DNA of 64,000 nucleotides from Flagellimonas hadalis. Its GTDB lineage: Bacteria; Bacteroidota; Bacteroidia; Flavobacteriales; Flavobacteriaceae. The stretch spans positions 186,001 through 250,000 of the forward strand of contig NZ_VNIK02000004.1 of assembly GCF_007785775.2 (NCBI RefSeq). The letters are read 5' to 3'. This document shows positions 1 through 9,667 of this stretch, one piece after another. A program made the translations under genes and the position numbers. Within the stretch, counting starts at the first letter, position 1. Each line of letters starts with the position of its first letter. The notes below the pieces were generated by a model, which worked only from the letters and a program-made list of their open reading frames with translations, had not been told where the DNA came from and did not search any database.

Positions 1-747
1 TTGGGGAACAATTTCCTGACCGAGGATGCCGCAATGACCCAGTTCATCAATGAGGCCAATAGGAGCAATCCTCTCTTCGAGAGTGACAGGAGGCAGTTGA
101 ACGTGGGCACAAACTTGAGGGCAAGCACGACCATGTACTCTTATTTATCAAGTAACAACGACCCGAGGTTGGATCTGTACTATGGCCCTGGGAATCCATT
201 GAACCAAGGAGATTACCAAAGCATGGCCGCGCCCAATTCCGTTTCGGTGGTAAACCTGTCTGCGACCACGCCGGTGTATTTCATCTCGGCGGAGCAAAGT
301 CTGTTCATGCAGGCAGAGGCACGGGAAAGGTTTTCAGGCGGAGCAGGGGCCAAGGCCTTGTATGATCAAGCGGTAACCGCATCATTTGCCAAGTGGGGAT
401 TGGATGCTACCCCTTTCATCACTGTAGGAGGAGTATATGAATACCCTTCCTCAGGAACTTTTGATGAAAAATTGACCGCCATCATCACCCAAAAATGGAT
501 ATCTAGTTTTCCAGGAAATGGCTTTGAGTCCTTCTTTGAACAGAACCGCACCGATATTCCGGCGGTATCGACCGTTCCACAGACAAATGAAGCTTATGTT
601 CCGGGACAGCTTTCCTATTCAATAAACGGTTCCACGGGAGGGGTCTTCCCAAAAAGGTTGGAATGGCCAAGTGATGAGCTGTCAAGAAATGCCAATGCGC
701 CCGATGCTCCTGTAAAGGTAACAGTGCCCGTATGGTGGGACAACTAA
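1..747 (+). CDS. SusD/RagB family outer-membrane lipoprotein, C-terminal part
   Basis: This is the last 248 residues of a SusD-type surface glycan-binding protein; the 5' end lies outside the window, so the first codon shown is not the real start. SusD proteins sit on the outside of the outer membrane as the lid of a SusC TonB-dependent transporter. The family's C-terminal features are visible: a helix with an ISAEQSLFMQAEA core, a QKWISSFPGNGFESFFEQNRT stretch corresponding to the usual EQKW..nG.EaW..yRRT block, and a closing KRLEWPSDELSRN segment matching the common R-L-x-Y/W-P-x-x-E-x-x-x-N end. Two small lipoprotein genes follow, as in many Sus-like operons. The substrate cannot be told from this fragment. 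Confidence 0.9.
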   Translation: MGNNFLTEDAAMTQFINEANRSNPLFESDRRQLNVGTNLRASTTMYSYLSSNNDPRLDLYYGPGNPLNQGDYQSMAAPNSVSVVNLSATTPVYFISAEQSLFMQAEARERFSGGAGAKALYDQAVTASFAKWGLDATPFITVGGVYEYPSSGTFDEKLTAIITQKWISSFPGNGFESFFEQNRTDIPAVSTVPQTNEAYVPGQLSYSINGSTGGVFPKRLEWPSDELSRNANAPDAPVKVTVPVWWDN

Positions 748-759
748 TTTAATATTAAG

Positions 760-1371
760 ATGATGAGAAAAATATCGATATACATACTTGCCCTTATGGC
801 ATTTGTTGTGGCAGTCTCCTGTCATAAAGAAACAACAGAAGGTCTTTCCCTGGTCACAAACTACGCAGTCTTTGAATACGAGGCCTTGGTTGTGGTCGAA
901 GTGGGCGATGATTATACACCGACTGTCAATGCCACAGAGAACGGGCAGAGCATTGCAGTGGGGACTTCCAGCAATGTGGATACGAATACGGTGGGAATTT
1001 ATGGGGTCACATTTTCGGCCACTAACTCGGATGGTTTTGAGGCCAGCGTGTTCCAAACGGTGGTGGTCCATGATCCGGACATAGTAGGGACCGATGTTTC
1101 AGGGGATATCTGGGACAAAGGAAACAATTCCAGAACTGGGGTCATCAGCCTAGTGGAAGGGACCACCAGTATTTTTTATGCCACTGATTTTGGGTTCGCC
1201 GGGGCATTTCCCGTGTACTTCCAGATGGATGGAGATGTCATCTCGGAGATCCCACAAACCTATGCGTTTGACGTTTCCAGCGTAGACCTCACCTATGACC
1301 CTGTGACACGGGAGTTCACAACATTGATAAACCCACAAGGTTTTGGGTACACATTTGAATATCAAAATTAA
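760..1371 (+). CDS. Sus-operon lipoprotein with Ig-like domain (DUF5011/BT_2262-like)
   Basis: A 203-residue secreted lipoprotein begins with a signal peptide ending in a lipobox at about VAVSC21. The middle, about residues 45-105, has a beta-rich pattern (a Y-x-P-T-V-N-A start and a V-G-I-Y-G-V-T-F-S-A-T-N-S-D-G-F core) typical of DUF5011-type Ig-like domains that follow susD genes. The remainder resembles the C-terminal domain of BT_2262-like proteins. It begins 12 bases after the susD stop, so it is probably co-transcribed and shown on the cell surface with the transporter. A role in binding the imported glycan is inferred from position only. Two ATG codons occur in tandem at the start, and the first is used here. 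Confidence 0.75.
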   Translation: MMRKISIYILALMAFVVAVSCHKETTEGLSLVTNYAVFEYEALVVVEVGDDYTPTVNATENGQSIAVGTSSNVDTNTVGIYGVTFSATNSDGFEASVFQTVVVHDPDIVGTDVSGDIWDKGNNSRTGVISLVEGTTSIFYATDFGFAGAFPVYFQMDGDVISEIPQTYAFDVSSVDLTYDPVTREFTTLINPQGFGYTFEYQN

Positions 1372-1383
1372 AACATCAAAAAC

Positions 1384-1896
1384 ATGAAGAATATATATCA
1401 ACTGAAATTCTTTTTGGCCATTGTGGTTGTCTTGTGCCTGACCTCTTGTGATGAGGTCGCTGACCCCGATCCAGGATTCACCACCACCGTCGACTTTGCG
1501 GGCGACTGGTTCATTGTGGGGTATTTTGAAGATGGCAGTATTGCCTATGGAGGGGATTATGTCTTGTATTCCACCTATAACACCGCCTCAAACGATGAAA
1601 ATTTCTGGATAGATGACCACGGGGCTTTCTTTGAGATCAAGACAAAGGTCCAAGCCAATTTTGATGCACTGACCTTCTCAGGGGCGGCAAATTCCGAGGA
1701 ACTCTACACAGAAGGCACGGTGACCGTGAGCAATGGAAAGATCATCACCGATGGTGGCAGGTCCTTCGGGACAGAAACCGTTGTGGACAGTATCTATTTT
1801 GAAGCCGAGTTTGATTGGGATCCAGGAACGATCTACAGATTTGGCGGCCATAGAAGAACCGGTTTTTTGGAAGATGATGCACCACATATCAATTGA
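1384..1896 (+). CDS. Sus-operon lipoprotein, putative lipid-binding hydrolase-like family
   Basis: A 170-residue lipoprotein with a signal peptide and lipobox near LTSC22, followed by a flexible DEVADPDPG linker. The mature part begins with a F-A-G-D-W-F-I-V-G-Y strand and is a small beta-rich domain. This resembles the family annotated as lipid-binding putative hydrolase (PF12888) found at the ends of Sus-like operons, but that assignment rests on pattern and context only. The gap to the preceding gene is 12 bases and a strong terminator follows, so this is the last gene of the operon. No catalytic residues could be assigned. Confidence 0.65.
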   Translation: MKNIYQLKFFLAIVVVLCLTSCDEVADPDPGFTTTVDFAGDWFIVGYFEDGSIAYGGDYVLYSTYNTASNDENFWIDDHGAFFEIKTKVQANFDALTFSGAANSEELYTEGTVTVSNGKIITDGGRSFGTETVVDSIYFEAEFDWDPGTIYRFGGHRRTGFLEDDAPHIN

Positions 1897-1922
1897 TTTA
1901 GGGGTCGATTGGTGGTTTGTCG

Positions 1923-1953
1923 AAAGGCGTCCGGAAGGACGCCTTTTTCATTT
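1923..1953 (+). terminator. Rho-independent terminator of the Sus-like operon
   Basis: A 10-bp stem (AAAGGCGTCC / GGACGCCTTT) with a GGAA loop is followed by a T-rich tail, 26 bases after the last lipoprotein stop. Confidence 0.9.
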
Positions 1954-2032
1954 TTTGAATTCTTAAAATAATCTTAAAACAACCAAAGGGAACCTTTCCC
2001 ACAACACTAGTATTAATCAAAAATCAAAAGAC

Positions 2033-3622
2033 ATGAAAAGCATGATTAAAAGAACGATTCGAAATTGTTACGGACTGATTCCGGTCCTTGGAATTCTAAT
2101 GGGCCAATTTACGGTTGGCCAAGATGCAGCGCCCGATAAGGATTGGCACCAATTGGACAGTGATACGGGAATACATTTGGGACAGGCCTACGAACTGTTG
2201 CAGGACAGAAAATCGGAAAAGGTGGTTGTTGCCATTATAGATAGTGGAGTGGATTATTTGCATGAGGATCTGCACACGAAAATCTGGGTAAATACGGATG
2301 AGATTCCCGGCAACCTTATCGACGATGATAAAAATGGATACGTAGACGACATCCATGGGTGGAACTTCATAGGATTCCCAAACGGCGACAATGTTGAAAA
2401 TGAAACCTTGATCGAGACCAGGATTGCCAGCGCCGGAAAAAACTATCCAGGAAGCAGGGAGATGTATGAAGATGCAAAAAGAGCATACCATATCCATAAA
2501 AAGGAAGCTGAGGAGAAAAAAGACCTTTATGGAGAATACCTGTCAGATATTGAGTCCATCAAATCCAAAGTAGATGCCTCAGCGCAGAGCTTGGAGCAGG
2601 TCATTGGACAAATGGGAAGTTTGTCCAGTGTGGGAAAACTGTTGCTCAATGCCAAAAAAGAGGGAAAAGATGTTGATTTTGTTGAATCCCAGATCAAAGA
2701 AGCGTATGCGTTCTATTCCAAGGCTTTGGACTATTACTACAATCCATATTATGATTCGCGTCACATTGTAGGGGACAATATCGCCAATAAAGAGCAAAGG
2801 TCCTATGGCAACAATGATGTAAAGGGGCCAGATCCATCCCACGGGACACATGTTGCCGGCATCATCGGAGCCATTAGGGGCAATGGCCTGGGGATGGATG
2901 GGATTGCGGAGCATGTGGAATTGATGATCATTAGGGCGGTTCCCGATGGGGATGAAAGGGACAAGGATATTGACAACGCCATTAGATATGCGGTGAACAA
3001 TGGGGCAGATATCATCAATTTGAGTTTTGGAAAGGATTATAGCTGGAAAAAAGAATGGGTGGATGAAGCGGTGAGGTATGCGCACAGAAAAGATGTCCTT
3101 ATCATCCATGCGGCTGGAAATTCGGCAAGGAAACTCAATGGGAAGAATAATTTTCCCAATAAATATTTTGAAAAAGGGACTCTTTTTGGATCTAAAGAAG
3201 CCAAAAACTGGATTGAGGTAGGTGCCACAACCCATCATTTTGACGAAGGCTTTGTCGCCAATTTTTCAAATTACGGGAAGGAGCAAGTGGATTTGGTGGC
3301 ACCCGGCGCACAGATTTATTCAACGACCCCCAATGATTCCTATGCATATTTCAGCGGGACCAGCATGGCCGCTCCCATGGTAACTGGCCTTGCTGCCCTT
3401 TTGAAATCCCATTTCCCACATTTATCGTCACAAGAACTCAAGGACATCATATTGGGAAGTGTAAGAACTGTGGGGCATGAAATGTATCAACCTGGTGGAA
3501 ACCGAAAAGTACCATTGAACATGCTTTCCGGGACTGGAGGGATATTGGATTGTGGACAGGCCGTGAAAACCGCTTTGCTGAGGAGCAAAACATATGACAC
3601 TCGGATTAATGAGGCTAAGTGA
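2033..3622 (+). CDS. Secreted S8 family serine peptidase (subtilase)
   Basis: A 529-residue subtilisin-like endopeptidase, exported by an N-terminal signal peptide that ends near residue 30. The catalytic triad is readable: Asp70 in AIIDSGVDY, His270 in PSHGTHVAG and Ser444 in FSGTSMAAP; the oxyanion Asn is Asn363 in AAGNSAR. Between Asp and His there is a helical, charged insertion of about 140 residues (120-260), larger than in classical subtilisins but familiar in Bacteroidota members of the family. No type IX secretion tail is seen, so it is probably periplasmic or cell-surface. It stands alone between two terminators. Its leader contains TTAATCAAAAATCAAAAG just before the ATG. Confidence 0.95.
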   Translation: MKSMIKRTIRNCYGLIPVLGILMGQFTVGQDAAPDKDWHQLDSDTGIHLGQAYELLQDRKSEKVVVAIIDSGVDYLHEDLHTKIWVNTDEIPGNLIDDDKNGYVDDIHGWNFIGFPNGDNVENETLIETRIASAGKNYPGSREMYEDAKRAYHIHKKEAEEKKDLYGEYLSDIESIKSKVDASAQSLEQVIGQMGSLSSVGKLLLNAKKEGKDVDFVESQIKEAYAFYSKALDYYYNPYYDSRHIVGDNIANKEQRSYGNNDVKGPDPSHGTHVAGIIGAIRGNGLGMDGIAEHVELMIIRAVPDGDERDKDIDNAIRYAVNNGADIINLSFGKDYSWKKEWVDEAVRYAHRKDVLIIHAAGNSARKLNGKNNFPNKYFEKGTLFGSKEAKNWIEVGATTHHFDEGFVANFSNYGKEQVDLVAPGAQIYSTTPNDSYAYFSGTSMAAPMVTGLAALLKSHFPHLSSQELKDIILGSVRTVGHEMYQPGGNRKVPLNMLSGTGGILDCGQAVKTALLRSKTYDTRINEAK

Positions 3623-3675
3623 TAGTATTGGTAAAGCCTAATACGAACACATTCCATCCATATTAATTTGCACAT

Positions 3676-3709
3676 AAAAAAAGCCATCAACTCAAGTTGA
3701 TGGCTTTTT
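3676..3709. terminator. Bidirectional terminator between the S8 peptidase and tRNA-fMet
   Basis: A 10-bp stem AGCCATCAAC / GTTGATGGCT with loop TCAA has an A run on the left and a T run on the right, so it can end both the peptidase transcript (plus) and the tRNA transcript (minus). Confidence 0.9.
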
Positions 3710-3711
3710 AG

Positions 3712-3784
<73 letters not shown>

Positions 3785-3794
3785 ATATGGACGG

Positions 3795-3802
3795 CAAATA
3801 TA
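3795..3802 (-). promoter_or_regulatory. -7 promoter element of tRNA-fMet
   Basis: The minus strand reads TATATTTG, an exact match to the Bacteroidota -7 consensus TAnnTTTG, just upstream of the tRNA. Confidence 0.75.
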
Positions 3803-3897
3803 CAACCCTTTTTAGATCATTTCCAAATCAAAGTCAATATTCCTTGTTCAAATGGGTCTTTCCAGACTAAAATCCATAAATTCGGTTTTTTGACCTT

Positions 3898-5262
3898 ATG
3901 AAAGCAATCAACGATTTTCTGTCTTGGGTTTTACCCTACACGGAATGGCCCATGTTCATCCTGCTCATTGGCGGGGGACTCTTCTTGGTTTTTTATTCAA
4001 AGTTTGTGCCCTACCGCTATTTTGGCCATGCCATAGCCGTGGTTTCTGGCAAATACGATGACAAAAATGCCAAAGGGGATGTGAGTTCGTTCCAGGCATT
4101 GTCGGCAGCAGTGGCGGCCACAGTGGGTCTGGGAAACATATCGGGTGTGGCCATTGCCATCCATGATGGAGGGCCAGGGGTCGTTTTTTGGATCTGGATG
4201 ACGGCCCTTTTGGGCATGGGCATCAAATTTTATTCGGGGAGCTTGGCCATCATGTTCCGGGATACCGATAGCGATGGAAAATTGCAGGGCGGCCCCATGT
4301 TCTACATTACCAGGGGCATGGGCAAATGGGCGCGTCCCATGGCCGTTTTTTTCAGTATTTGTGGACTCTTCGGATTTTTGGGGGTATTTACCGCCAATCA
4401 GTTTACGGAGGCCTTTATGGGCGTGGTGAAACCACAGGAAACCCTTTTGGTGGCCAGTGAGTTCAACTGGAAACTGGGAATTGGTTTTCTTTTGGCCATT
4501 ATTACCTCCATTGTCATCTTCGGAGGGCTTTCCAAAATTGCAAAAGTGGCTTCGGCCATTGTTCCTTTCATGGTAGGGGTATACCTCATAGCGGTCATTT
4601 TTGTGATGGCCAACAATGCAGGACAAGTGCTTCCTGCCCTCAAAATGATCTTTGTGGAAGCCTGGAATTTCGATACTATCGTCACCGGGGGCTTTTGGGG
4701 TCTGGTGATCGTTGGTGTGCGCCGTGCCATGTTCTCCAATGAGGCGGGTCTGGGCAGTGCGCCCATGTACCACGGGCAGTCGCGAAACGATGAGCCCACA
4801 AAGGAAGGATTGGTGGCCATGCTGGGCCCTTTCATCGATACCATCATGGTCTGTACGTTCACCGCGGTGGTCATCATTTTGAGTGGGGCCTATCTGGAGG
4901 ATGGTAGTGGCATCACCATGACCATGTCCGCTTTTGAAAAGACCCTCTATGGGTTTGGGGACATCCTTTTGATGGTCATTGTCACGGCATTTGCACTTTC
5001 CACCCTGTTCACCTATTCCTATTATGGGGTAAAATGCCTTTCGTTTCTCACCACCCCAAAAATTGGAAAGTGGTACAATGTATTCTTTGTGGTGATGGTC
5101 GTTTTTGCCACGGTGGCCTCTTTGGATCTGGTAAAAAACCTTATCGATCTATCTTATGCGCTTATGGTGATACCCAATATGATCGCAGTGTTGTACCTTG
5201 CACCCAAAGTGAATGCAGCATCCAAGCAGTATTTTATAAAAAAGAAGGAAAGTGGCACATAA
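3898..5262 (+). CDS. AGCS family alanine/glycine:Na+ symporter
   Basis: A 454-residue inner-membrane symporter that takes up alanine or glycine with sodium. About ten hydrophobic segments can be seen. Family signatures include GLGNISGVAIAIHDGGPG near residue 80 and the RRAMFSNEAGLGSAP block near residue 280, which belongs to the substrate and sodium site region in AGCS proteins. The C-terminus is short and lysine-rich (FIKKKESGT). The last 11 bases overlap the start of era, so the two are probably translationally coupled, an arrangement with no obvious functional logic. The exact amino acid transported is not determinable here. Confidence 0.93.
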   Translation: MKAINDFLSWVLPYTEWPMFILLIGGGLFLVFYSKFVPYRYFGHAIAVVSGKYDDKNAKGDVSSFQALSAAVAATVGLGNISGVAIAIHDGGPGVVFWIWMTALLGMGIKFYSGSLAIMFRDTDSDGKLQGGPMFYITRGMGKWARPMAVFFSICGLFGFLGVFTANQFTEAFMGVVKPQETLLVASEFNWKLGIGFLLAIITSIVIFGGLSKIAKVASAIVPFMVGVYLIAVIFVMANNAGQVLPALKMIFVEAWNFDTIVTGGFWGLVIVGVRRAMFSNEAGLGSAPMYHGQSRNDEPTKEGLVAMLGPFIDTIMVCTFTAVVIILSGAYLEDGSGITMTMSAFEKTLYGFGDILLMVIVTAFALSTLFTYSYYGVKCLSFLTTPKIGKWYNVFFVVMVVFATVASLDLVKNLIDLSYALMVIPNMIAVLYLAPKVNAASKQYFIKKKESGT

Positions 5263-6133
5263 GGCAGGTTTTGTAAATATTATAGGCAACCCCAATGTGG
5301 GGAAATCCACGTTGATGAACGCTTTTGTGGGCGAAAAACTGTCCATTATCACTTCCAAGGCACAGACCACCCGCCACCGGATCTTGGGAATCGTCAATGG
5401 GGACGACTTCCAAATGATTCTTTCCGACACCCCGGGGATCATAAAGCCGGCCTACGAACTCCAGACCTCCATGATGGATTTTGTGAAATCCGCTTTTGAG
5501 GATGCCGATGTGCTCCTCTATATGGTCGAAATCGGGGAGAAAGCCCTAAAAGACGAAACTTTTTTCAAAAAAATAGAACACAGTCAGATCCCGGTACTGT
5601 TGCTGCTCAACAAAATTGACACCTCGGACCAACACGTGTTGGAAGAGCAGGTGCAACATTGGAAGGACCTTCTGCCCAATGCCGAGATCCATCCCATATC
5701 CGCTCTGGAAAACTTTAATGTAAAGGAAGTGTTCGATCGTATTTTGGAACTTTTGCCCGAGGCACCTCCCTATTACCCCAAGGATCAATTGACGGACAAG
5801 CCCGAGCGATTTTTTGTGAACGAGACCATCCGCGAAAAGATCTTGTTGCACTATAAAAAGGAAATCCCCTATTCCGTGGAAGTGGAGACCGAGGAATTTC
5901 TGGAAGATGAGGACATCATCCGGATACGCTCCGTGATCATGGTAGAGCGAGATACGCAAAAAGGAATCATTATCGGCCATAAGGGGAGTGCCCTAAAAAG
6001 GGTCGGGGTCGAGGCCCGGAAGGACCTTGAGAAATTCTTTGACAAACAAGTGCACATCGAACTGTATGTTAAGGTCAACAAGAATTGGCGCAGTAATGCC
6101 CAGCAGCTGCGGCGGTTCGGCTATAACGGATAA
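5252..6133 (+). CDS. era: GTPase Era, 30S ribosome assembly
   Basis: A 293-residue essential GTPase that binds the 3' end of 16S rRNA and checks 30S subunit maturation. The G1 motif is GNPNVGKST, G3 DTPG, G4 NKID, and a C-terminal KH RNA-binding domain contains the GHKGSALKRVG loop near residue 240. Length is normal for the family. The start is a GTG at 5252, inside the end of the symporter gene and preceded by a purine-rich AAAGAAGGAA. No ATG close by gives a complete G1 region, so GTG is preferred. Confidence 0.97.
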   Translation: MAHKAGFVNIIGNPNVGKSTLMNAFVGEKLSIITSKAQTTRHRILGIVNGDDFQMILSDTPGIIKPAYELQTSMMDFVKSAFEDADVLLYMVEIGEKALKDETFFKKIEHSQIPVLLLLNKIDTSDQHVLEEQVQHWKDLLPNAEIHPISALENFNVKEVFDRILELLPEAPPYYPKDQLTDKPERFFVNETIREKILLHYKKEIPYSVEVETEEFLEDEDIIRIRSVIMVERDTQKGIIIGHKGSALKRVGVEARKDLEKFFDKQVHIELYVKVNKNWRSNAQQLRRFGYNG

Positions 6134-6139
6134 TATGCT

Positions 6140-6643
6140 TCAGACTTTTTGAAAACCGGCTATGGTTTCCCTGAACAAGGATTTCAACTGGTCCATTTGT
6201 CCCTCACCCTTTGACTTTCCCAATCGTCCAAAGGCATAAAGGGCAAACCAGATCACAACCAAAAAGACCATGCCCATCACCAAAAAGGTAATGTCCTTGC
6301 CCAAGGAATGGTTGGAGTAGGCAAAAATGCCCAAAATGATAAATAGCGTGCCCACCCCAAAATGGAGGAACATAAAAAACGTCCAAAGTGTCGGGTTGGG
6401 ACCAAATACCCCGCGGATGTTGGTCACGCCCTGTTCGTGGGAAGAAAGTTCGAGGTGCAATTGAGGAGTCCAGAAGTTGGTCTCCGCCTTCCGGAACTTG
6501 ATAAAGATGTGTTCATCGAGCCTGCTGATCAAAAAACCATCCTTTTTGTGGGAGTCGTAGGCGTGCTTCAACGTTTCCATATCGGTCCTTAATGCCACAT
6601 GGAATCGGGGCCTTAAAACGATCTCATTGGTCAGGTCGCTCAT
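6140..6643 (-). CDS. Two-helix membrane protein, function unknown, between era and der
   Basis: A 167-residue protein with a soluble N-terminal half (about residues 1-80, a beta-rich stretch with HLELSSHE) and two transmembrane segments at roughly 86-107 and 116-138, followed by a charged tail. I do not recognise an established function; family members in Flavobacteriaceae are known from the same neighbourhood and are sometimes mislabelled GTP-binding because of it. No GTPase motif is present. It is encoded opposite to era and der, ending 6 bases from the era stop, so it has its own promoter. Confidence 0.75.
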   Translation of the reverse strand: MSDLTNEIVLRPRFHVALRTDMETLKHAYDSHKKDGFLISRLDEHIFIKFRKAETNFWTPQLHLELSSHEQGVTNIRGVFGPNPTLWTFFMFLHFGVGTLFIILGIFAYSNHSLGKDITFLVMGMVFLVVIWFALYAFGRLGKSKGEGQMDQLKSLFRETIAGFQKV

Positions 6644-6695
6644 AACAGTTTGAAAATGATAAAAAAAGGTATCATTTTTTCTTCATAATAAATGG

Positions 6696-6703
6696 TACTT
6701 TTG
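6696..6703 (+). promoter_or_regulatory. -7 promoter element of der
   Basis: TACTTTTG matches TAnnTTTG and sits 10 bases upstream of the der ATG, implying a very short leader. Confidence 0.7.
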
Positions 6704-6713
6704 CCAAAATTTA

Positions 6714-8021
6714 ATGCAGATGGGAGCTATCGTAGCTATCGTAGGGAGGCCCAATGTGGGCAAGTCCACTTTTTTTAACCGATTGATCCGTCGTCGTGAG
6801 GCGATCGTGGATGCCGTGAGCGGCGTTACCCGTGACCGTCATTATGGAAAAAGTGATTGGAACGGCAAGGAATTTTCGTTAATCGATACGGGAGGATACG
6901 TATTGGGCAGTGACGATATTTTTGAAAAGGAAATCGACAAACAAGTGGAGCTGGCCATTGGCGAGGCCGATGCCATCATTTTTATGGTAGATGTGGAATC
7001 TGGCGTCACGGGCATGGATGAAGATGTGGCCAAACTGTTGCGAAAAGTCAACAAGCCTGTTTTCCTCGCCGTGAACAAAGTGGACAATGCCCAGCGTATG
7101 GCCGATGCCGTGGAATTCTATGCCTTGGGATTGGGCGAATATTACAACCTGTCCAGCATCAATGGCAGTGGAACAGGGGAATTGTTGGATGCCTTGGTGG
7201 AAGTGCTCCCAGATGTGAAGGAGGAAGAAAGCGAACTGCCCCGTTTTGCAGTGGTGGGTCGCCCGAATGCAGGAAAATCATCCTTTATCAATGCGTTGAT
7301 CGGGGAGGACAGATACATCGTTACCGATATTGCCGGGACCACCAGGGACAGTATCGACACGCGGTACAACCAGTTCGGTTTTGAGTTCAACCTAGTGGAC
7401 ACTGCGGGTATCCGCAGAAAGTCCAAGGTGAAGGAAGATCTGGAGTTTTACTCCGTGATGCGCTCCATCCGGGCCATTGAGCATTGCGATGTTTGTATCT
7501 TGATGTTGGATGCCACCAGAGGTTTTGACGGACAGGTGGAGAACATCTTTTGGTTGGCCCAACGCAACAACAAGGGCATTGTGATCTTGGTGAACAAATG
7601 GGACTTGGTGGAAAAGGATACCAACTCCGTGAAGGAATACACGGCCATGATCAAAGAGGCCATTTCCCCATTTGAGGATGTTCCCATCCTTTTCATATCG
7701 GTGATGACCAAACAACGTATCTACAAGGCCATTGAAACGGCTGTGGATGTGTACAAAAACCGTTCAAAGAAGGTCGTGACCCGAAAATTGAACGATATCA
7801 TGTTGCCCATTATCGAGAACACCCCGCCACCGGCCTACAAGGGCAAATATGTGAAGATCAAGTTCTGTACCCAACTGCCAACGCCTTATCCGCAGTTTGC
7901 GTTCTTCTGTAATTTACCGCAGTACGTGCGCGACCCGTATAAGCGGTTCTTGGAGAACAAGTTGCGTGAACACTTTGATTTTACCGGGGTTCCGATTACC
8001 ATTTTTATGCGGAAAAAATAG
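6714..8021 (+). CDS. der: GTPase Der, 50S ribosome assembly
   Basis: A 435-residue tandem GTPase needed for 50S subunit maturation. Two G domains are plain: GRPNVGKST with DTGG and NKVD in the first, GRPNAGKSS with DTAG and NKWD in the second, followed by the C-terminal KH-like domain ending ITIFMRKK. Length agrees with the family. It has its own promoter match just upstream and is separated from era only by the unrelated minus-strand membrane protein gene. Confidence 0.98.
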   Translation: MQMGAIVAIVGRPNVGKSTFFNRLIRRREAIVDAVSGVTRDRHYGKSDWNGKEFSLIDTGGYVLGSDDIFEKEIDKQVELAIGEADAIIFMVDVESGVTGMDEDVAKLLRKVNKPVFLAVNKVDNAQRMADAVEFYALGLGEYYNLSSINGSGTGELLDALVEVLPDVKEEESELPRFAVVGRPNAGKSSFINALIGEDRYIVTDIAGTTRDSIDTRYNQFGFEFNLVDTAGIRRKSKVKEDLEFYSVMRSIRAIEHCDVCILMLDATRGFDGQVENIFWLAQRNNKGIVILVNKWDLVEKDTNSVKEYTAMIKEAISPFEDVPILFISVMTKQRIYKAIETAVDVYKNRSKKVVTRKLNDIMLPIIENTPPPAYKGKYVKIKFCTQLPTPYPQFAFFCNLPQYVRDPYKRFLENKLREHFDFTGVPITIFMRKK

Positions 8022-8064
8022 GTCGGGAAACCCATAGAATCGAACCAAACCAAATAACCATTTT

Positions 8065-9663
8065 ATGAAAAACCTCAATCTGAAGAAATTTCTGGTTCTA
8101 TTACCTTTTTTAGTGTCGTTATCGCTTTCGGCCCAGAAAAACGAAGTTCCAAGATTTGAGTTTGCCGTTTCGGTGCCAGATCCAGGGTCACACACCTACC
8201 ATGTGGCCACCAGGATCCTGAATTGGCCAACGGATACAATCACGTTGCACCTGCCAAACTGGATGCCCGGCTACTATCAGATGATGGATTATTACAAGGG
8301 GTTGAAAAATTTCAAAGTGCTTTCAGGACAGTCCTTTGACGAGTCGCGGCCAGCGACATGGGTGTTGACAGGGGTCAAAGGAAAAGCGGTCCAGTTGGAA
8401 TATGATATGTACACGGACCGGACTTTTGTGGCAAACAGCTATGTGGATGAAGATAGGGCCTACATCATACCGGTCAACTCGTTTTTATATGCAGAGGGTC
8501 ATTTGAAGATGCCCATAACCGTTACGGTCGAAAAGTCGAATGGATGGACCGATGTGGTCACAGGGCTCGAACTTGTGGAAGAAAATGCCCAAAAGGCTGT
8601 TTTTAGGTCGAATCATTTTGATGACTTTTTGGATTCCCCGCTTTTGATGGGCAATCTGAAGAAACTGCCAGATTTTCAAGTCGGCGGCACCAACCATCGG
8701 TTTTGGGGATACAACGCGGGGGAGTTTGATGAAAAGAAGTTGATGGATGATCTGAAGTCCGTGATTGAGGTTGCTTCAGGCATTATCGGCCATATACCTT
8801 ATGAGGAATATACCTTCATCGGAATAGGTCCGGGCAGGGGCGGGATAGAACACTTGAACAGTTCCACCGTTAGCTTTGATGGGGGACAGATGGGTTCGCC
8901 ACAGGCCTACCAACGAATGGTCAACTTTTTGTCCCATGAATATTTTCACCATTACAATGTAAAACGGATCAGGCCTTTTGAACTTGGACCATTTGATTAC
9001 CAGAATGGAAGCAAGACCACCCAATTGTGGATCAGTGAAGGTCTTACCTCTTATTATGCCGGGATAATGGTGCGGAGGGCCGGTATCTACTCTGAAGCGG
9101 ACTTTCTTCAAGAGATTGCGGCAGGGATAACCCAATTTGAGAACAATCCTGGAAAAGATTTTCAATCACTGATCGAATCCAGTTTTGAAACTTGGCATGA
9201 AGGTCCTTTTGGGACGAGCGGCAAAGATCCCAACAAGAGTATTTCATACTATGTCAAAGGGCCCATCGTCGGTCTTTTAATGGACTTTGGAATCCGACAG
9301 GCCACTAACAATGAAAAATCCCTGGATGACGTCATGCGCCATATGTACCATGAATACTACCTCAAAAAGGGAAGGGGCTTTACAGATGCCGAGTTCCGAA
9401 ATGCCTGTACATTTATTGCGGGAACGCCCTTGACAGAATTGTTTCAATATGTATATACCCCAAACCCCTTGGATTATGATACATATTTGGGTTATGCTGG
9501 CCTTGAACTGGAGAAAAAGCAGGAAACCAGAACAATCAGGGGCAGGGATGGCGAATCGACCGAAAAAGTGATGGACGTGTATTCGCTTGTTCCTGTCAAC
9601 AATCCCAACGCTTCCCAAAAAGCAATCTTGGATTCCTGGATGGGAAAAAATAAGGTCCAGTAA
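8065..9663 (+). CDS. Secreted M61 family metallopeptidase
   Basis: A 532-residue zinc peptidase with a cleavable signal peptide (cleavage near LSAQKN). The family's zinc site HEYFHHYNVKRIRPFE lies at about residue 291, and the downstream ligand glutamate is in LWISEGLTSYYAG about 25 residues later. An N-terminal beta domain of about 200 residues precedes the catalytic domain, as in glycyl aminopeptidase relatives. The C-terminal PDZ domain common in M61 proteins is short or absent. It is probably periplasmic, and peptide turnover is inferred. It ends 4 bases from the convergent pbpC stop. Confidence 0.9.
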   Translation: MKNLNLKKFLVLLPFLVSLSLSAQKNEVPRFEFAVSVPDPGSHTYHVATRILNWPTDTITLHLPNWMPGYYQMMDYYKGLKNFKVLSGQSFDESRPATWVLTGVKGKAVQLEYDMYTDRTFVANSYVDEDRAYIIPVNSFLYAEGHLKMPITVTVEKSNGWTDVVTGLELVEENAQKAVFRSNHFDDFLDSPLLMGNLKKLPDFQVGGTNHRFWGYNAGEFDEKKLMDDLKSVIEVASGIIGHIPYEEYTFIGIGPGRGGIEHLNSSTVSFDGGQMGSPQAYQRMVNFLSHEYFHHYNVKRIRPFELGPFDYQNGSKTTQLWISEGLTSYYAGIMVRRAGIYSEADFLQEIAAGITQFENNPGKDFQSLIESSFETWHEGPFGTSGKDPNKSISYYVKGPIVGLLMDFGIRQATNNEKSLDDVMRHMYHEYYLKKGRGFTDAEFRNACTFIAGTPLTELFQYVYTPNPLDYDTYLGYAGLELEKKQETRTIRGRDGESTEKVMDVYSLVPVNNPNASQKAILDSWMGKNKVQ

Positions 9664-9667
9664 ACAT